Source: Tupaia tana (taxonomy: Eukaryota > Chordata > Mammalia > Scandentia > Tupaiidae). Taken from it: 64,000 nucleotides of DNA. The stretch spans positions 83,755,407 to 83,819,406 of the forward strand of contig JAKSZU010000009.1 in the NCBI GenBank assembly GCA_026018925.1, written 5' to 3'. Below the pieces are notes generated by a model. The model worked only from the letters and a program-made list of their open reading frames with translations. It was not told where the DNA came from and did not search any database. The position numbers and the translations under genes are program-made. Of this stretch, positions 34,850 through 47,160 are shown piece by piece (position 1 is the first letter of the stretch; each line of letters starts with the position of its first letter).

Positions 34850-37800
34850 GTTTCAGTCATAGAGTGCAGACACTCGGTATATATTATGTGGACATACAAC
34901 TCCTCTCCTTCATAGCATGGTTTGCTTCACTCAGCAGTAAGTTTTCCATATTCATCCACTTCCTGTCAAAAGCCAGGGTTTTGTTGTTTTTTTGTGGATG
35001 AATAGTATTCCATTGAGTATATGTGCCACAGTTTTTCTAACAATTAATCAGTTTTTGGGCATTTGAGTTGTTTCCATGACTTAGCAATTGTGAATAGTGC
35101 CGCAATAAACATTGACTTGTGAGCACTTTTCCGATTAAGTATTCTTCTGTCCTTTGGGTAGATACAAGGATTGAGATTGCTGGATCATATGGTAGTTCTA
35201 TTTGTAGTTTTTTGAAGAATATCCAAATTGTTCTCCACAGTGTTTGGACAAATTTACATTCCCACCAGCAGTGTAATAGAGTTCCCTTTTCAACACACCC
35301 TCACCAGCACTTATCATTTTTTTGTTTTTTAATCTTAGAAATTCAGACTGGGGTTAGGTGATATCTCATTGTTGTTTTGATCTGCATTACTCTTACAATG
35401 AGGGATGTTGAGCATTATTTCATATGCCTTCTGGATATTTGTATGTCATCCTTAGAGAGTGTTTTTTTTCAACTCATTCTCCCATCTTTTAATAGGATTG
35501 ATTTTCTTTTTCCGGAACAGCTGCTTGAGTTCCTTGACAATTTTGATTATCAGTCCCTTAACTGATGCATAGTTCACAACAATATTTTCCCATTCTGAGG
35601 GCTGTCTATTCACACTAATCACTGTGTCTTTTGCCATGCAGAAACTTCTTAGTCTGATGTAATCCCACTTGTCTATTTTGGGGATTATTGACTATGTGTT
35701 GGGAGTCTTATTTAAGAAGTCTTTCCCTACCCCAATGTCTCCCAGAGTTTTCCCGGTGTTTTCCAGGAGCAATTTTATGGCTTGAGGTCTTAGATTTAGA
35801 TCTTTGATCCACCTTGACTTTATTTTTCTCAGAGGTGAGAGTTAGGGGTTCAGATTCATCTTTCTGCAAGTGGAGATCCAGTTTTGCCAGCACCATTTGC
35901 TGAAGAGGTTTTCCTTTTCCCACTGGATTGACTGGTACCCCTTGTCAAAAATCAGTTGGCTGTAAGTTTGAGCATTCATTTCTGGGGACTCTATTCTTTT
36001 ACATTTGTCCACATGTCTGTTTCTGTGCCAGTATCATGCTGTTTTGATTACCACCGCTTTGTAGTATATTTTTGGGTCAGGGAGTGAGATGCCGCCCACT
36101 CCACTCTTCTTGTGCAGAACTGCTTTGGCAATACGGGGTCTCTTATGATTTCAGGCAAACTTTATGATTGTCTTCCCTAGATCTGTGAAGAATGTGTCTG
36201 GTACTTTGGCATTGCATTAAATAGGTAGATTAATTTGGGTATAATTGCCTTTTGGATTCTATTAGTTCTTCTATTCCAGGAACATGGGATGTCCTTCCAC
36301 TTTTTTGTGTCATTTTCAATTTCCTTTTTTAGCTTCTCATAGTTTTCCTTGTGGAGGTCTTTAATTTCTTTTGTTAGATTTATCCCTAAATATCTTATAC
36401 TTTTTGTGGCTATGGTAAATGGAACAACTGTTTTTCAGTTCTATCTCAGTTGGCCTGTTGTTCATATATAGAAATGCTATAGGTTTCTGAATATTAATTT
36501 TGTATCCTGCAATTTTACTGTATTCATGCATTACTTTCAGAATTTTTTTATGGAAACCATTGACTCTTCTATGTATACAATCATGTAATCTGCAAATAGA
36601 GAGAGTTTCACCTCTTCTTTTCCTATTTGAATGCCTTTTGTTTTTTGCTCCTTTCTGATTGTGTTGGTGAGAATTTCCATTACTATGTTGAAGAAGAGTG
36701 GAGAAAGTGGGCATTCTTGTCTTGTACCCATTTTTAGTGGAAAATATTTCAGCTTTTCTCCATTGAGGATGATGTTCACTATGAGTTTTTCATTGATAGC
36801 TTTTATTTTGTTAAGAAATGACCCTTCTATGCCAATACTACTGAGAATCTTGATCATGAAGGGATGTTATATCTCATCAAATCTTTTTTCTGCATCAATT
36901 GATATGACCATATGTTTTTTATCTTTCTTCCTATAAATATGATGTATTAGATTTATTGTATGTTGAATCAACCTTGCATTCCTGGAATAAAGCCTATTTG
37001 ATCATGATGTACAATCTTTTTTTATAATTTGTTGGATATGTTTCTAATATCTTGTTGAGAATCTTTGTGTCTATATTCATCAGAGATATTGGTCTATTGG
37101 TCTATCATTTTCCTTCCTTGTCCTGTCTTTATCTGTTTTAAGGATAAAGGTGATAGAGGCTTCATAGAATAAATTAGGGAGAGATTCAACCTTTCAAATC
37201 TTTAGAAATAACTTGAACAGAATGGGGGTTAACTCTTCTTTGAATGTTTTGTAGAATTCAGAGGTGAATCCATCAGGACCAGGGCTTTTCTTTGTAGTAA
37301 AGTTATTTATAACTGATTCGATCTCCTGGCTTGTTATTGACCTATTCATAGTTTATATATCCTCCTGGCTCAATCTAGGTAGATTATACATGTCCAGGAA
37401 TTTGTCCCTCTCATTTGGATTATCTTGTTTCTTGCCATACCGATGTTTATAGTATCCTCTAATTATGTTTTGTATTTCTACTCTGTCTGTTGCTATTTTG
37501 CCTGCTTCATTGCAGATCTGATTCACCTGGTTCCTTTCTCTCTTCTTATTAATAAGTATCACTAGTTGTGTATCAATTTTGTTTATCTTTTCAAAGAACC
37601 AGCTTTTAATTTCATTTATTTTCTGAATAGTACATTTATTTTCTATTTCATTTATTTCTGCTCGGATCTTTATTATTTCTTTCTTCCTGGAGTTTTTTGG
37701 ATCTTTTTGCTGTTGCTTTTCCAAGTCTGTGAGGCATGATGTTAGGTGATCCATTTGCCTTCTTTCCATCTTCCTCTTATGTGCACTAATTGCTATGAAC

Positions 37801-38190
37801 TTCCCTCTTATGACTACTTTAGCAGTGTCCCAAAGATAATGGAAACTCATGTCCTCATTGTCACTGGCTTCCATGAACATTCGGATTTCAGTCTTTATTT
37901 CTTCAGTAGTCATGGAGTCATTCAGGAGTAGGTTATTTAGTTTCCATGTATTTGAGTATTTTTGAGAATTTCTCTTGAAATTAAACTCAAGTTTAATTCC
38001 ATCATGGTCAGAGAAGATGCTGGGTATAATTTCTATGCCTTTGAATCTGTAGAGTCTTGCTATGTGCCATATGATGTGGTCAATCTTCGAGAAGATTACA
38101 TGTGTCGGTGAGAAAAAAAGTGTATCTCAAGGTTTTGGGATGGAAAGTTCTATAGATATCTGTTAAGTCCATTTGATTTATTATATTATT
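34850..38190 (-). pseudogene. L1-I ORF2, broken
   Basis: Reverse transcriptase and C-terminal region of L1 ORF2, in pieces. 37913-37353 (186 codons) covers the endonuclease end and linker ([20 protein letters not shown]). 36857-36537 covers [14 protein letters not shown], the palm region before the catalytic aspartates, with Q-G changed to Q-E in the usual RQGCPLSP motif. 36714-36361 (the next palm part, read in another frame), 35923-35708 and 35637-35452 cover the later regions. The catalytic-site region reads [12 protein letters not shown]: the second Asp of FADD is Tyr. Confidence 0.8.
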
Positions 38191-38243
38191 TCCTTTTACT
38201 GAAAACATAGAGGATGTTACCAAAATGTCCGAGATATAATTTA

Positions 38244-38531
38244 TTTATTTATTTATTTTGGAGAGTTTTTTATTATTATTTATTTTTTTTGTTTTTTTGC
38301 TATAGGGCGCATGCACTTGCCAGACAGACAAAGAGAGATAGAAAGCAAAAAATTACCCCCCCGGGGGGATGGCCATGCCACAATCCCTTCTCCTCCATTC
38401 TCCTCTCGGGATATTGGGCATGCATGTACACATCCTGGCATGAGTTTAAGCTGCTGGGTCTGGGACTCGAACCACGGTTGGCTACATGCGAGTCCAGCGA
38501 CATAGCCATTATTTTATCAGCTTGTCCCGCT
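38244..38531 (-). mobile_element. SINE-A copy, degenerate tail
   Basis: Reverse orientation, with a long ATTT/TTTTT tail. Target duplication GAGATATAATTTA / GAGATAGAATTTA (38231-38243, 38532-38544). It splits the first codons of L1-I ORF1. Confidence 0.85.
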
Positions 38532-38814
38532 GAGATAGAATTTAGAACATTCATGTTGAACAAATAAAATGAGCTGGAACAGAAAAGAGACAATGAACTT
38601 GGGGAGATGAGAAAGACCTTCCATGATACGAAGGAAGAAATGAACACACTAAGAAAGAATATGATGGAACTATTAGAGGTGAAATCTGTAATACAGGAAA
38701 TCAAAAACTCTCTCGAAAGCATTAAAAGTTGATTAGACCATGCTGAAGATCGAATCTCTGATGTAGAAGAAAAAACTTCTGACCTAGAGAAAACCACCAA
38801 AAAGATAGAGATGA

Positions 38815-38816
<2 letters not shown>

Positions 38817-38852
<36 letters not shown>
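38817..38852. repeat. Poly(A) run inside L1 ORF1
   Basis: About 35 A between GAGATGACA and CATGAGG. The equivalent position in L1-C has ACAAAAAAAATACATGAGG, so this is local expansion and not a retroposon tail. Confidence 0.75.
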
Positions 38853-38853
<1 letters not shown>

Positions 38854-39640
38854 ATGAGGATAACATAGGAAAAATATTAGATTCTATTAGACGTCCTAAC
38901 ATCGGAGTAATTGGCATCCCAGAAAATGAAGAAACTAATAAGGGCATGGAAAACCTATTCCATGAAATCTTGGAAGAAAATTTTCTAAGTCTAGAGAGGC
39001 ACTCAAGCATCAAGACCCAAGAAATACAAAGGACCCCAAATTGAATCAACCCAAGAATATCTTCTCCAAGGCATATCATAGCCTGACTGGCTAAGAATAC
39101 AGATAAAGATAAGATACTAAAACTGGCAAGAGATAAATGACAAGTGACTTTCAAAGTCACCCCATCAAGCTAACACCGGACTTCTCAACGCAAACAATGC
39201 AAGCAAGAAAAGAATGGGAAGATGTATTGAAAGTGTTAAGAGAGAAACAATGTCAACCAAGATTATTGTATCCTGCAAGATTATCCTTCATATGGGTAAA
39301 AAAGATTAAAATCTTCTCAGACAAACAAAACCTGAAAGAATTTGCCAGCACCAGGCTAGCTCTCCAAGAAACTCTGAAGAAAGTACTCTTCCAGGAAAAC
39401 TAAAGAAGTAACAACCAGAAACAAAGGAGTAAAAGGCAACTAAAACAATGGCCAAATTAAACGTTGGGACAGGTCCAGTAACATCGATAATAACATTGAA
39501 TGTTAATGGGTTAAATTCTCCAATCAATTGACACAGATTGGCTGAATGGATTAAAAAACAAAAACCCTCTATCTATTGCCTACAGGAAACCCAGTTCATG
39601 GATACAGACATACATAGACTGAAAGTGAAGGGTTAGAAAA

Positions 39641-40054
39641 ACGTTTTTCTTTATCTTTCTATTCATTTTCTACCTATAAGGTCTTTCTAAAGGATATAAT
39701 GGGGTGTTGAGATCTCCAAAAATTATAGTGTTTCTCCCTATGTCTCCTTTTAGCTCCAGCAGTCTTTCCTTCACATATTTAGGTTCTCCTGAGTTAGGTG
39801 TATAGATATTTATAAGCATTATGTTTTCTTGCTGGATAACACCATTTACTATTATATAATGCCCTTCTTTCTCTCTTCTTACAGTCTTTGACTTGAAACC
39901 TATTTTGTCTGAAATCAATATCACATCTCCAGCCCTTTTTGGATTTCTGTTTGCATGGAATATCTTTTTCCAACCCTTTACTTTTAGTCTATGTATGTCT
40001 TTATTCATAAGGTGTATTTCTTGTAGGAAACAGAGGGTTTCTGGGTTTTTTTTT

Positions 40055-40090
<36 letters not shown>

Positions 40091-40545
40091 TTTTTTTTTT
40101 ATCTATTCAGCCAGTCTATGTTTCTTAATTAAAGAATATAATCCATTGACATTCATTGTTGTTATTGATATCTCCGTACCTGTTCCTATCATTAGGCAAG
40201 ACATTTTCTTGCTTGCTTTTTGTTCTCTTATAACTGTCTGTCTGAATTTTTAATTTTCCTGGTATAGCACTTCCTTCAGAATCTCTTGAAGAGCTGGTCT
40301 GGAGTTGGTCAATTTCTTCAGATTTTGTTTATCTGAGAATGTTTTAACCTTTTTTTTTCCTATATGAAAGTTAATCTTGCTGGGTACAGTATTCTTGGTT
40401 GAAATTGTTTTTCATTCAACACTTTGACTATATTTCCTCATTCTTTCCTGCCTGCATTGCTTCCACTGAGAAATCTGATGTTAGCTTGATGGGGTGACCT
40501 TTGTAAGTAACTTAAGTTTTCCTCTTGCCAGCTTAAATATCCTGT
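39641..40545 (-). mobile_element. L1-J, older L1 fragment (endonuclease + ORF1 end)
   Basis: Minus-strand ORF2 endonuclease (112 codons open, 40008-39670: [47 protein letters not shown]), the ORF2 start (near 40165) and the ORF1 C-terminal region (40250-40545). Sequence differs clearly from L1-A and L1-C (for example LLELKGDIGRNTIIFGDLN), so it belongs to another subfamily. A (TTTC)n microsatellite interrupts it. Confidence 0.75.
40048..40101. repeat. (TTTC)n microsatellite
   Basis: About ten TTTC units followed by a T run, in the segment that encodes the run of Lys/Gln near QETHFMDKD in other L1 copies. Confidence 0.9.
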
Positions 40546-40853
40546 GTTTTTCTTTTTTTTTTCATGTGGCGTTTTTCTATTATTTATTTATTTTTTTTAA
40601 TATTTTTGGTCGTTGTTGTTTTTTTAATGAAAAATGATAATTACATTTTTTAAATTTTTTTGTCTTTTTTTCTCTTTCTTTGTCATTTCTCTCTCTCTTT
40701 TTCATTTTCTTTTTTCTTGTCTCTTCACTCTTCAATATCCATTTAATGTGTTTTTAGATGGACACTCAGATTGAACTTCAAGAATTCTAAGAAATGCACC
40801 ATCCATCAGATGACAAAAAATCACTGCAGGACCACAAGAAATATGGGAAAGCA

Positions 40854-41725
40854 TGGACGATGTTACCAAAATGTCAGACAAAAAAATTTGAACATTTATG
40901 GTAAACAAATTCTTTGAGTTGGAACAGAAAAGAGATGACAAACATCAAGACATGAGGAAGTCATTCCAAGATATGAAAGAGGAAATGGACACTCTGAGAA
41001 AGAACCAGATGGAGCTATTAGAGATAAAGTGTGGAATAGAGGAAATCAAAATCTCCCTTGAAAGTATTAAAAGTTGATTAGAACATGTTGAAGATCGAAT
41101 CTCTGATGTAGAAGATAAAACCTATGACCTAGAAAGAACCATGAAAAAGATAGAGAAAATAACAAAAAAAATACATGAGGATAATATACGAGAAATACTA
41201 GATTCCATAAGACGCCCAAATATCAGAATAAATGGCATCCCAAAAAGTGAAGAAACTAATAACGGCATGGAAAATCTATTCCATGAAATCCTGGAAGAAA
41301 ATTTCCCAAGTCTAGAAAGGCACTCAAGCATCAAGACCCAAGAAATACAAAGGACCCCAGTTAGAATCAATCCCAGAAGATCTTCCCCAAGGCACATCGT
41401 AGCCAGACTATCCAAGACCACAGATAAAGACATGATACTAAAACTGGCAAGAAAGAAACGAGAAGTGACATACAAAGGTCATCCCATCAGGCTAACTCTG
41501 GACCTTTCAATGGAAACAATGCAAGCAAGGAAAGAATAGGAAGATGTATTGAAAGTGCTAATAGAGAAACAATTTCAACCAAGATTATTGTATCCTGCAA
41601 GATTATCCTTCATATGGGAAAAGAAGATTACAATCTTCTCAGACAAACAAGAACTGAAAGAATTTGCCAGCACCAGACCAGCTCTTCAAGAAACCCTGAA
41701 GAAAGTACTATTCCAGGAAAACTAA
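40854..41725 (+). pseudogene. L1-C ORF1, broken
   Basis: RNA-binding ORF1 protein. The N-terminus MDDVTKMSDK meets a TGA after about 12 codons (frameshifted A-run at 40887). The coiled coil (40915-41100) has further stops. The RRM-equivalent and start of the C-terminal domain are open over 132 codons (41141-41539, IREILDSIRRPNIRINGIPK ... RLTLDLSMETMQARKE). A TAG follows, then the last codons to TAA at 41723-41725. Not functional. Confidence 0.85.
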
Positions 41726-41769
41726 AGAGCTAACAGAAAGAAACAAAGGAATAAAAGACTGCTGTGACA

Positions 41770-44700
41770 ATGGCCAACTTAAACGTCGGGACAGATCCAG
41801 TACATCGATAATAAAACTGAATGTGAATGGATTAAATTCCCCAATCAAGAGACACAGACTGGCCTAATGGATAAAAAAACAGAGACCTTCTATCTGTTGC
41901 CTGCAGGAAACCCACCTCATCGATAAAGACATACATAGACTGAAAGTGAAGGGTTGGAAAAAGGTTTTCCATGCAATTGGGAACCAAAAAAGAGCTGAAG
42001 TTGCGATACTAATTTTTGACAAAATAGCCTTTAAAAGAAAAACTGTTAGAAGAGACCAAGAAGGGCACTATATTGTAGTAAAAGGATCAATAGATCAAGA
42101 AGATATAACTCTTATAAATATCTACGTGCCCAACACAGGAGCCCCCAAATATGTTAAGGAAAGACTGTTAGATCTAAAAGGGGAGATAGACTGCAATACA
42201 CTAATTGTTGGAGATCTCAACACTGCACTATACCCTCGGGACAGATCATCTAGACAAAAAATGTATAAAGAGATAAAGGGTCTGAATGATACCATAAATG
42301 AAATGGACTTAACAAAGATCTATAGAACTTTCCATCTAAAAACTACGAGATACACTTTTTTATCACCCCTACAGGGAACCTTTTCGAAAATTGACCACAT
42401 CATAGGGCACAAAGCAAGCCTCTACAGATTCAAAGGCATAGGAACTATTCCCAGCATCTTCTCTGACCATGATGAAATTAAACTTGAGTTTAATTTCAAG
42501 AGAGATCCTGAAAAATACTCATATACATGGAAACTAAAAAACCTACTACTGAATGACTCCACAACTACTGATGAAATAAAGTCCAAAATCAAAAGATTCA
42601 TGGAAGCTAATGATAATGAGGACATGAGTTTCCATAATCTTTGGGACACTGCTAAAGCAGTCATAAGAGGGAAGTTTATAGCAATTAATGCTCATAAGAG
42701 GAAGACGGAAAGAAGGCAAATGGATCACTTAACATCATGCCTCAGAGAATTGGAGAAGCAACAGCAAAATAACCCAAAAAACTCCAGGAAAAAGGAAATA
42801 ATAAAGATCCAAGCAGAAATAAATGAAATAGAAAATAAGCGAACTATACAGAAAATAAATGAAAGTAAAAGCTGGTTCTTTGAAAAGATAAACAAAATTG
42901 ATACACCACTAGCAAGATTTATTAAGAAGAAGAGAGAAAGGAACCAGGTGAATCAAATCTGCAATGAAGCAGGAAATGTAACAACAGACAAAGCAGAAAT
43001 ACAGAACATCATTAGAGGATATTATGAACAAATTTATGCCAAGAAACAAGACAATCTGGATGAGATGGACAAATGCCTGGACATGTATAATCTACCAGGA
43101 TTGAGCCAGGAGGATATAGAAAGTCTAAATAGGCCCATAACAAGCCAGGAGATTGAATCAGTAATAAATAACCTCCCAACAAAGAAAAGCCCTGGCCCTG
43201 ATGGCTTCAGCTTTGAGTTCTATAAAACTTTCCAAGAAGAGTTAACCCCCATTCTGCTCAAGTTATTTCTAAAGATCCGAAAAGGTGAATCTCTCCCTAA
43301 CTCATTCTATGAAGCCCCTATCACCCTTATCCTCAAAACAGATAAGGAAAGGACAAGGAAGGAAAACTATAGACCAATATCTCTGATGAATATAGACGCA
43401 AAGGTTCTCAACAAGATACTAGCAAACCATATCCAACGGCTTATAAAAAAGATTATACATCATGATCAGGTAGGCTTTATTCCAGGAATGCAAGGTTGGT
43501 TCAACATATGCAAAACCATAAATGTGATACACCATATTAACAGGAAAAAGGACAAAAACCATATGGTCATATCGATTGATGCAGAAAAAGCATTTGATAA
43601 GATACAACATCCCTTTATGATCAAGACACTCAGCAAAATTGTCATACAAGGGTCATTCCTCAACACAATAAAAGATATCTATGAAAAACCCATCGCGAAC
43701 ATCATCCTGAATGGAGAAAAGCTGAAAGCTTTCCCACTACAAACGGGTACAAGACGAGGATGCCCACTTTCTCCACTCCTTTTCAATATAGTACTGGAAG
43801 TCCTTGCCAACGCAATCAGAAAAGAGGAAAAAATTAAAGGCATCCAAATAGGAAAAGAAGAGGTGAAACTCTCTCTATTCGCAGATGACATGATTGTGTA
43901 CATAGAAGACCCAATGATTTCCATGAAGAAATTTCTGGAAGTAATGCACAAATACAGTAAAGTTGCAGGATACAAACTTAATATACAGAAGTCTATAGCA
44001 TTTCTATATACAAACAACAGGCAAACGGAGATAGAACTGAAAAAAGTTATTCCATTTACCATAGCTGCTAAAAGTATAAGATACTTAGGGATAAATCTAA
44101 CCAAAGAAGTTAAAGACCTCCACAAGGAAAACTATGAGAAGCTAAAGAAAGAAATTGAAAATGACACAAAAAAGTGGAAGGACATCCCATGTTCCTGGAT
44201 TGGAAGAATTAATATAACCAAAATGGCAATCCTACCCAAATTAATCTACCTATTTAATGCAACGCCAATCAAAGTACCAAACACATTCTTCACAGATTTA
44301 GAAAAGACAATCATAAAATTCATCTGGAATGATAAAAGACCCCGCATTGCCAAAACAATTCTACAAAAGAAGAGTGGAGTGGACGGCATATCACTCCCTG
44401 ACCCAAAAATTTACTAAAAAGCTGTGGTAATCAAAACAGCATGGTATTGGCATAGGAACATACATGTGGACCAATGGAACAGAATTTAGTCCACAGGAAT
44501 AAATCCCCAATCATTCAGTCAAATGATTTTTGACAAGGGGTACCAGTCAATCCAGTGGGAAAAGGGAAACCTCTTCAGCAAATGGTGCTGGAAAAACTGA
44601 ACGTCCACCTGTAGAAAGATGAATCTGAACCCCTACCTCTCACCTTTGACAAAAATCCAGTCAAGATGGATCAAGGATCTAAATCTAAGACCCCAAGCTA

Positions 44701-45603
44701 TTAAACTGCTTCTAGAAAACACTGTTGAAACTCTGGGAGACATTGGGTTAGGGAAAGACTTCTTACATAAGACCCCCAAAGCACAGTCAATAATCCCCAA
44801 AATGGACTAGTGGGATTACATCAGACTAAGAAGTTTCTATATGGCAAAAGACACTGTAATTAGTGTGAATCGAAAGCGCTCAGAATGGGAAAATATTTTT
44901 GTAAACTATGCACCAGACAAGGGACTGATAACCAGAATACATAAGGAACTAAAGAAGCTGTTTGGAGAAAAGATGATGAACCCTATTAAAAGATGGGAGA
45001 AGGAGTTGAAAAGAACACTCACTAAAGATGACATACGAATAGTCAGAAGGCATATGAAAAAATGCTCAACATCCCTCATTGTAAAGGAAATGCAGATCAA
45101 AACAACAATGAGGTACCACCTAACCCCAGTCAGAATGGCTAAGATTAAAAAAAAAAAATGATAAGTGTTGGCAGGGGTGTGGTGAAAGGGGAACTCACTT
45201 ATACTGCTGGTGGGAATGTAAATTAGTCCAACCACTGTGGAGAACAATTTGGAGATTCCTCAAAAATCTACAAATAGATCTGCCATATGATCCAGCAATT
45301 CCATTTCTTGGCATCTAACCAATGGACAGAAGAATTTCTCATTGGAAATGTGCTTGCACATCGATGTTTATTGCAGCACTATTCACGATTGCTAAGACAT
45401 GGAACCAACCCAAATGCCCCCATACGGATGAATGGATTGAAAAATTGTGGCACATATACTCTATGGAATACTATTCAGCCATTAAGAACAACCAAACCCT
45501 GACTTTTGACAGAAAGTGGAAGAATATGGAAGATTTACTTCTGAGTGAAGCAAGCCAGGCTATGAAGGAGAGACACTGTATGTCCCCACTTAATATATAC
45601 TGA
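41770..45603 (+). pseudogene. L1-C ORF2 (endonuclease-reverse transcriptase), 823 codons open
   Basis: Start at ATG 41770 (MANLNVG). A 1-nt deletion about 12 codons in (CCAGTACATCG against CCAGTAACATCG in the copy at 39470) and a TAA at about codon 35 disable the N-terminus. From 41946 to 44417 the frame is open for 823 residues. It holds endonuclease motifs ([28 protein letters not shown]) and the reverse transcriptase core: SPGPDG at about residue 415, [14 protein letters not shown] and the catalytic FADD at 645-648 (43878-43889). A TAA at 44415-44417 then cuts off the thumb end and Cys-rich domain, which continue in other frames (44619-44810, 44841-45161, 45322-45603). Encoded in cis it would lack the C-terminus needed for retrotransposition. 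Confidence 0.9.
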
Positions 45604-45887
45604 ATGTCCGCACTCTATAAATGAAACTGACAGGCTAAAGTATGTACCAACAGAAGAGGTGGATGTGAATGCCAGATGTGGGGTGTGTGGAGGAGTGGGG
45701 ACTGGGGAAGAACATTTGGATGAGGGATACGAAGACAGCATTGTTGACACAGTGAGGTAGTGTTGTTATATTTTGATCAACTAGACTGAGGAGAAATGTT
45801 CATATATTGAAATGATCTCCTTGTAAGCTAAAGCTAAATAATGTAATTGAATGTATTAAATAAAAAATGTAAATAAAAAAAAGAAAT

Positions 45888-46852
45888 ATGGGAAAGCAAG
45901 AGAATACCTCTCCTCCAAGGGAAAAGAATAACTCCTCTTCATCCACAAGCAGTTCAATGCACATCATTGAAATGTCTGATAAAGAATTTAGAGTATTCAC
46001 AATGGAGAAGCTAACTGAGAAGGAAGAGAAAAGAGACAATGAACTCCTAAAGAGAAAGGAGAAAAAAGTTGACGAGTTCCAGGAGGTGAGGAAATACTTG
46101 CAAGATCTAAAAGAGGAATTACACGCTTTACAAAAGAGTCAAACAGAACTATTAGAAATGAAGTCTATAATACAAGAAGTCAAAATCTCCCTTGAAAGTA
46201 TTAAAAGCAGACTAGATCATACAGAAAATAGAATCTCAGACATAAAAGAGAAAATAGCTGGCCCAGAAAAATCCACCATGAAGACTGAGAAAATGGCACA
46301 AAAATTTCAGAGTAACATAGGAGAAGTACTAGATACCATCAAATGTCCAAACATCCGGATAATTGGCATTCGAGAAGGTGAAGAGACCCATAAGGGCATT
46401 GATAATCTATTCCATGAAATCCTACAAGAAAACTTTCCAAATCTAGAGAGGCATTCAAAGATCCAGTCCCAAGAAACACAAAGGATCCCAAATAGAATCA
46501 ACCTAAGAAGATCTTCTCCAAGACACATTATAGCCAGGTTGACCAAAACCAAAAAAACAAGATACTAAGATTGGCAAGAGAAAAACATCAAGTTACCTAC
46601 AAAGGACATCCCATCAGGCTAACAGCGGATCTCTCATTGGAAACAATGTGAGCGAGGAAAGAATGAAAAAATATATTCAAAGTGTTAAGAGAAAAGCAAT
46701 TTCAGCCGAGAATACTGTACCCGGCAAGATTATCTTTCAGGTGGGAAGAAAAGACAAGAACATTCTCAGATAAACAAAACTTGAAAGAATATACCAGCAC
46801 CAGACCAGATCTCCAAGAAGTTCTCAAGCGTGTGCTATATCAGGAAAATTAA
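45888..46852 (+). pseudogene. ORF1 of HAL1-like copy a (226 codons open, then broken)
   Basis: L1-type ORF1 starting MGKQENTSPPREKNNSSSS. It has a Ser-rich N-terminus, MSDKEFRVFTMEKL, a long coiled coil (residues 40-140: KRDNELLKRKEKKVDEFQEV, EELHALQKSQTELLEMKSI) and an RRM-equivalent (SNIGEVLDTIKCPNIRIIGIREGEETHKG). The frame is lost at KKTRY (46568). The C-terminal domain continues in another frame (YKGHPIRLTADLSLETM, then a TGA) to QEN-TAA near 46850. Its coiled coil has an extra block (RKEKKVDEFQEVRKYLQDL) compared with L1-A, shared by the other ORF1-only copies. Confidence 0.82.
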
Positions 46853-46887
46853 ATACAGACACACGGAAATAAGAGTTCAAAAACTAA

Positions 46888-47160
46888 GGGACCAGCAGTT
46901 AGCGTAATGGCTATGTCGCTGGACTCCCACGTAGTCGACCGCGGTTCGAGTCCCGGACCCGGCGGCTTAAACTCATGCCGGGCGCGTGTGCGTGCGTGCC
47001 CAAGATCCTGAGAGGAGAATGGAGGAGAAGGGATTGCGGCGTGGCCATCCCCCCTGGGGGGTGATTTCTCGCTTTCTATCTCTCTGTCTCTCTCTGTCTG
47101 TCTGGCGGGCGCACGTGCCCTATAGCAAAAACCTCTCCAAAAACAGAAGAAAAAATAAAT
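46888..47160 (+). mobile_element. SINE-A copy, young
   Basis: Closest to an apparent consensus: intact GTCGACCGCGGTTCGAGTCC (a perfect B-box GGTTCGAGTCC), CCGGGCGCGTGTGCGTGCG, GCACGTGCCC. Target duplication AAAACTAAG (46880-46888, 47163-47171). Confidence 0.94.

Larger units (their letters stand above)
38200..39404 (+). pseudogene. L1-I ORF1 (in the inverted segment), broken
   Basis: ORF1 from the [12 protein letters not shown]-equivalent (38205-38243), a SINE, then the coiled coil (38570-38810), an expanded A run (about 38817-38852) that replaces several codons, the RRM-equivalent (HEDNIGKILDSIRRPNIGVIGIPENEET) and the C-terminal domain (39137-39403, HPIKLTPDFSTQTMQARKEW to the terminal QEN). 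Stops interrupt the coiled coil (TAA near 38564, TGA near 38730). The order and content match L1-A ORF1 without the RPL31 insertion. Confidence 0.78.
34532..39640 (-). mobile_element. L1-I with 5' inversion (twin-priming structure)
   Basis: The minus-strand 3' portion runs from the T-rich tail (34532-34570) through 3' UTR and ORF2 to the mid-endonuclease (38195, ...CCATTTGATTTATTATATTATT). It is joined head-on to a plus-strand 5' portion: ORF1 start (38200-38243, 38532 on), ORF1 (to about 39400) and the first 60 or so ORF2 codons (39448-39640). The order flank-[inverted 5' part]-[3' part], with about 270 bp missing at the switch point, is what twin priming predicts. All frames are broken. A SINE lies in the inverted part. 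Confidence 0.75.
40854..45880 (+). mobile_element. L1-C, 5.0-kb L1 with perfect 18-bp target duplication
   Basis: A plus-strand L1 that begins in the first ORF1 codons and runs through ORF1 (to 41725), ORF2 (41770 to about 45603), a 3' UTR and an A-rich tail (45855-45880). It is flanked by AAGAAATATGGGAAAGCA at 40836-40853 and 45881-45898 (the leading A bases may belong to the tail). It is 5'-truncated: no leader and no monomers. It is the least decayed L1 in the window, with an 823-codon stretch of ORF2 open, and so probably a young insertion. Confidence 0.92.

Noticed and set aside
38300-39160. A 286-codon minus-strand frame across L1-I ORF1
   Set aside because: It is the antisense of the ORF1 in the inverted segment plus a SINE. 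The composition (Ser/Phe/Leu-rich, with a poly-Phe run from the A-tract) has no domain.
46888-46965. A tRNA gene, because of a good B box (GGTTCGAGTCC) and an A-box-like stretch
   Set aside because: It is the head of a SINE. There is no cloverleaf with an acceptor stem, and it is followed by the SINE body and A-tail as in more than 20 copies.
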